64,000 bases of DNA from LMUY01 sp965199555 (GTDB lineage: Bacteria; Pseudomonadota; Alphaproteobacteria; Acetobacterales; Acetobacteraceae). Position numbers and translations under genes: made by a program. This document shows positions 62,985 through 64,000 of this stretch, piece by piece (within the stretch, counting starts at the first letter, position 1; each line of letters starts with the position of its first letter). The notes below the pieces were generated by a model, which saw nothing but the letters and a program-made list of their open reading frames with translations, made no database searches and was not told the DNA's origin. Where the stretch lies: contig CBDASJ010000001.1 in NCBI GenBank assembly GCA_965199555.1, positions 1 to 64,000 on the forward strand. Direction: 5' to 3'.

Positions 62985-63635
62985 ATGTCCGCATCGACGA
63001 TCGAGGGCGCGATCTGGGCCGGCATGGCGGCCGCGGCGGCCACGCTGGGGTTCGCTTACCAGCAGTTCCGGCCGGCCGGCCCGCAGAACCCGATGTCCGG
63101 CGTGCCGCTGAACCCGGCGTTGCCGGTGGCGGCGACCGTGCAGTACGGGCGGTTCGATGCTGCGCCCACTTGGGAGAAGCCGGAGCGGTTCCTGTTCCTG
63201 GACGGCACGCAGACGGCGGTGGGCGACTACCTGACGGGCGGCCCGTTGGGGACGCTGGCGATCGTGTCGCAAGACCCGATGCTGCCGATCGTGGGCATCG
63301 TCTGCAATCACGTGCTCACGTTCAAGCGGCCGAGCGCGCCGATGGGGTTTGGCGGGCAGAGCGGATATGGCGGGGACGTGGCGGCGGCGGAAGTGACGTT
63401 GCTTGCGGCGTGGCCGGCCTATCTCGGCACCGCGGGTCAGGGTGGGCGCAGCCCGGCGAACCTGCCGGGCGACGTGGAGCAGCCGCGGCTGGATATCCGG
63501 CTGCCGATGTGGCCGGGCGTCGTGCTGCTGAACGGCGACGTGGTCTGCGACGAGCAAGGGCGGCGCTACAAGATCGTGTCGGCGGAAGGCAGCACGCTGG
63601 GCTGGCGGATCAGCGCCAGCCTGTCGATGACGTGA
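62985..63635 (+). CDS. Phage structural protein, unrecognised
   Basis: 216-residue protein, 9 bases after the connector-like gene. The N-terminus has a weak hydrophobic stretch (AIWAGMAAAAATLGF); beta-rich remainder. Probably a head-closure or similar structural protein by position only. ATG 62985 follows GAGGAGG. Confidence 0.6.
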   Translation: MSASTIEGAIWAGMAAAAATLGFAYQQFRPAGPQNPMSGVPLNPALPVAATVQYGRFDAAPTWEKPERFLFLDGTQTAVGDYLTGGPLGTLAIVSQDPMLPIVGIVCNHVLTFKRPSAPMGFGGQSGYGGDVAAAEVTLLAAWPAYLGTAGQGGRSPANLPGDVEQPRLDIRLPMWPGVVLLNGDVVCDEQGRRYKIVSAEGSTLGWRISASLSMT

Positions 63636-63647
63636 AAGGAGGCCAGC

Positions 63648-64000
63648 ATGGCGGATGAGAGCGACGTGGAGGTCGCGCTGGTCGCAGCCGCGGCGGCCGC
63701 CATCTATCCAGACGGCCCGAGCGGGGCGTCGCGGGCCGGGTCGGCGTGCCGCATCATCCGCGGGGAGCCGAACGCTGAGGCGCTGAACGCGGATTTGGCG
63801 GCCGGCGTGGTCAACGTGACGGTGACGCTGCTGGACAAGATGTCCCGCAACACCACGCGGTATGCGACCGGTTGGCAGGCTGCGGCGGTGATGCCGGCGG
63901 CGTTGCCGCTTAGCGTCAGCATGGCGGGTAATCTGGCCAGCTTTGCCGGCAGCGGCGGGGCCGGCGCGATCGTTGGCGTGCGGGCGTCGGGGCAAGCCGT
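63648..64000 (+). CDS. Phage protein, N-terminal part
   Basis: Open frame of 117 residues running off the right edge, starting with ATG 63648 after a perfect AAAGGAGG. Small-residue-rich (Ala, Gly, Val); a tail-completion or adaptor protein is likely by position, but no motif is recognised. Confidence 0.6.
   Translation, partial: MADESDVEVALVAAAAAAIYPDGPSGASRAGSACRIIRGEPNAEALNADLAAGVVNVTVTLLDKMSRNTTRYATGWQAAAVMPAALPLSVSMAGNLASFAGSGGAGAIVGVRASGQA

Larger units (their letters stand above)
57243..64000 (+). mobile_element. Prophage head module (left part)
   Basis: Contiguous same-strand genes in the classic tailed-phage order: small gene, terminase large subunit, portal, scaffold-like protein, major capsid, and several connector-like genes, running off the right edge. 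GC content is like the host. No integrase, lysis or tail genes are within the window. A defective prophage or particle-forming element is possible. Confidence 0.85.

Noticed and set aside
57243..64000. Classical Rhodobacter-type gene transfer agent
   Set aside because: The order terminase-portal-protease-capsid of that cluster is not matched, and a scaffold-like gene is present.

Overview
The window is high-GC (roughly two thirds G+C by eye), densely coded DNA of an alphaproteobacterium. Pointers are a ubiquinol oxidase of the cyoABCD type, a pyruvate dehydrogenase E1-beta with a fused lipoyl domain, a glnB-glnA operon behind a sigma-54 promoter, and DUF983, UPF0262 and DUF2272 proteins. Acetobacteraceae or a close Rhodospirillales relative is the best guess (inference; no rRNA is present). 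Genes are often coupled by 1- or 4-base stop/start overlaps, and GTG starts are common.

Layout, 1-28 kb. A YejABEF-type peptide ABC transporter runs leftward behind a small secreted protein and a HisN-like phosphatase. A rightward run follows: kdsB, pheA, DUF983, UPF0262, mtnA and a DUF2272 lipoprotein. Next are a rhodanese gene divergent from cysK, the glycerol genes glpD-glpK, a DEAD-box helicase and a Tat-exported GH10 xylanase. A DoxX/VOC pair faces a LysR regulator. A probable sugar-acid module (IlvD/Edd dehydratase, RraA-like aldolase, thioesterase, exporter) is followed by a second MFS exporter, a P450, a frameshifted small secreted protein and a D-amino-acid dehydrogenase.

Layout, 28-56 kb. 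This part holds cyoABCD, rplM-rpsI, an NAD(P)-binding protein with a DoxX-like protein and aroE, and an FAD/NAD(P) protein. The complete pdhA-pdhB-pdhC-lpdA cluster carries a mirrored pair of palindromic repeats before lpdA. Then come an MFS exporter, an M20 peptidase with an orphan ABC binding protein, glnB-glnA, a frameshifted aminotransferase, tRNA-His, a BisC-type molybdoenzyme and two chemoreceptors (one soluble and globin-like, one membrane-bound with a Cache-like sensor).

Layout, 56-64 kb. From about 57.2 kb to the right edge lies the head module of a tailed prophage or phage-derived particle: terminase, portal, scaffold, capsid and connector genes. It runs off the window. In front of it are a possible regulator gene, a promoter-terminator pair that could make a short RNA, and a strong hairpin. 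No integrase, transposase or CRISPR array is visible.

Points of interest: the near-consensus sigma-54 promoter of glnBA, a family of at least four perfect CCCTCTCCCGC-type palindromes plus a terminator variant, two apparent frameshifts, two genes without an ordinary start codon where homology says they begin, tandem palindromes between rplM and a dehydrogenase-like gene, and the regulatory architecture at the phage boundary.
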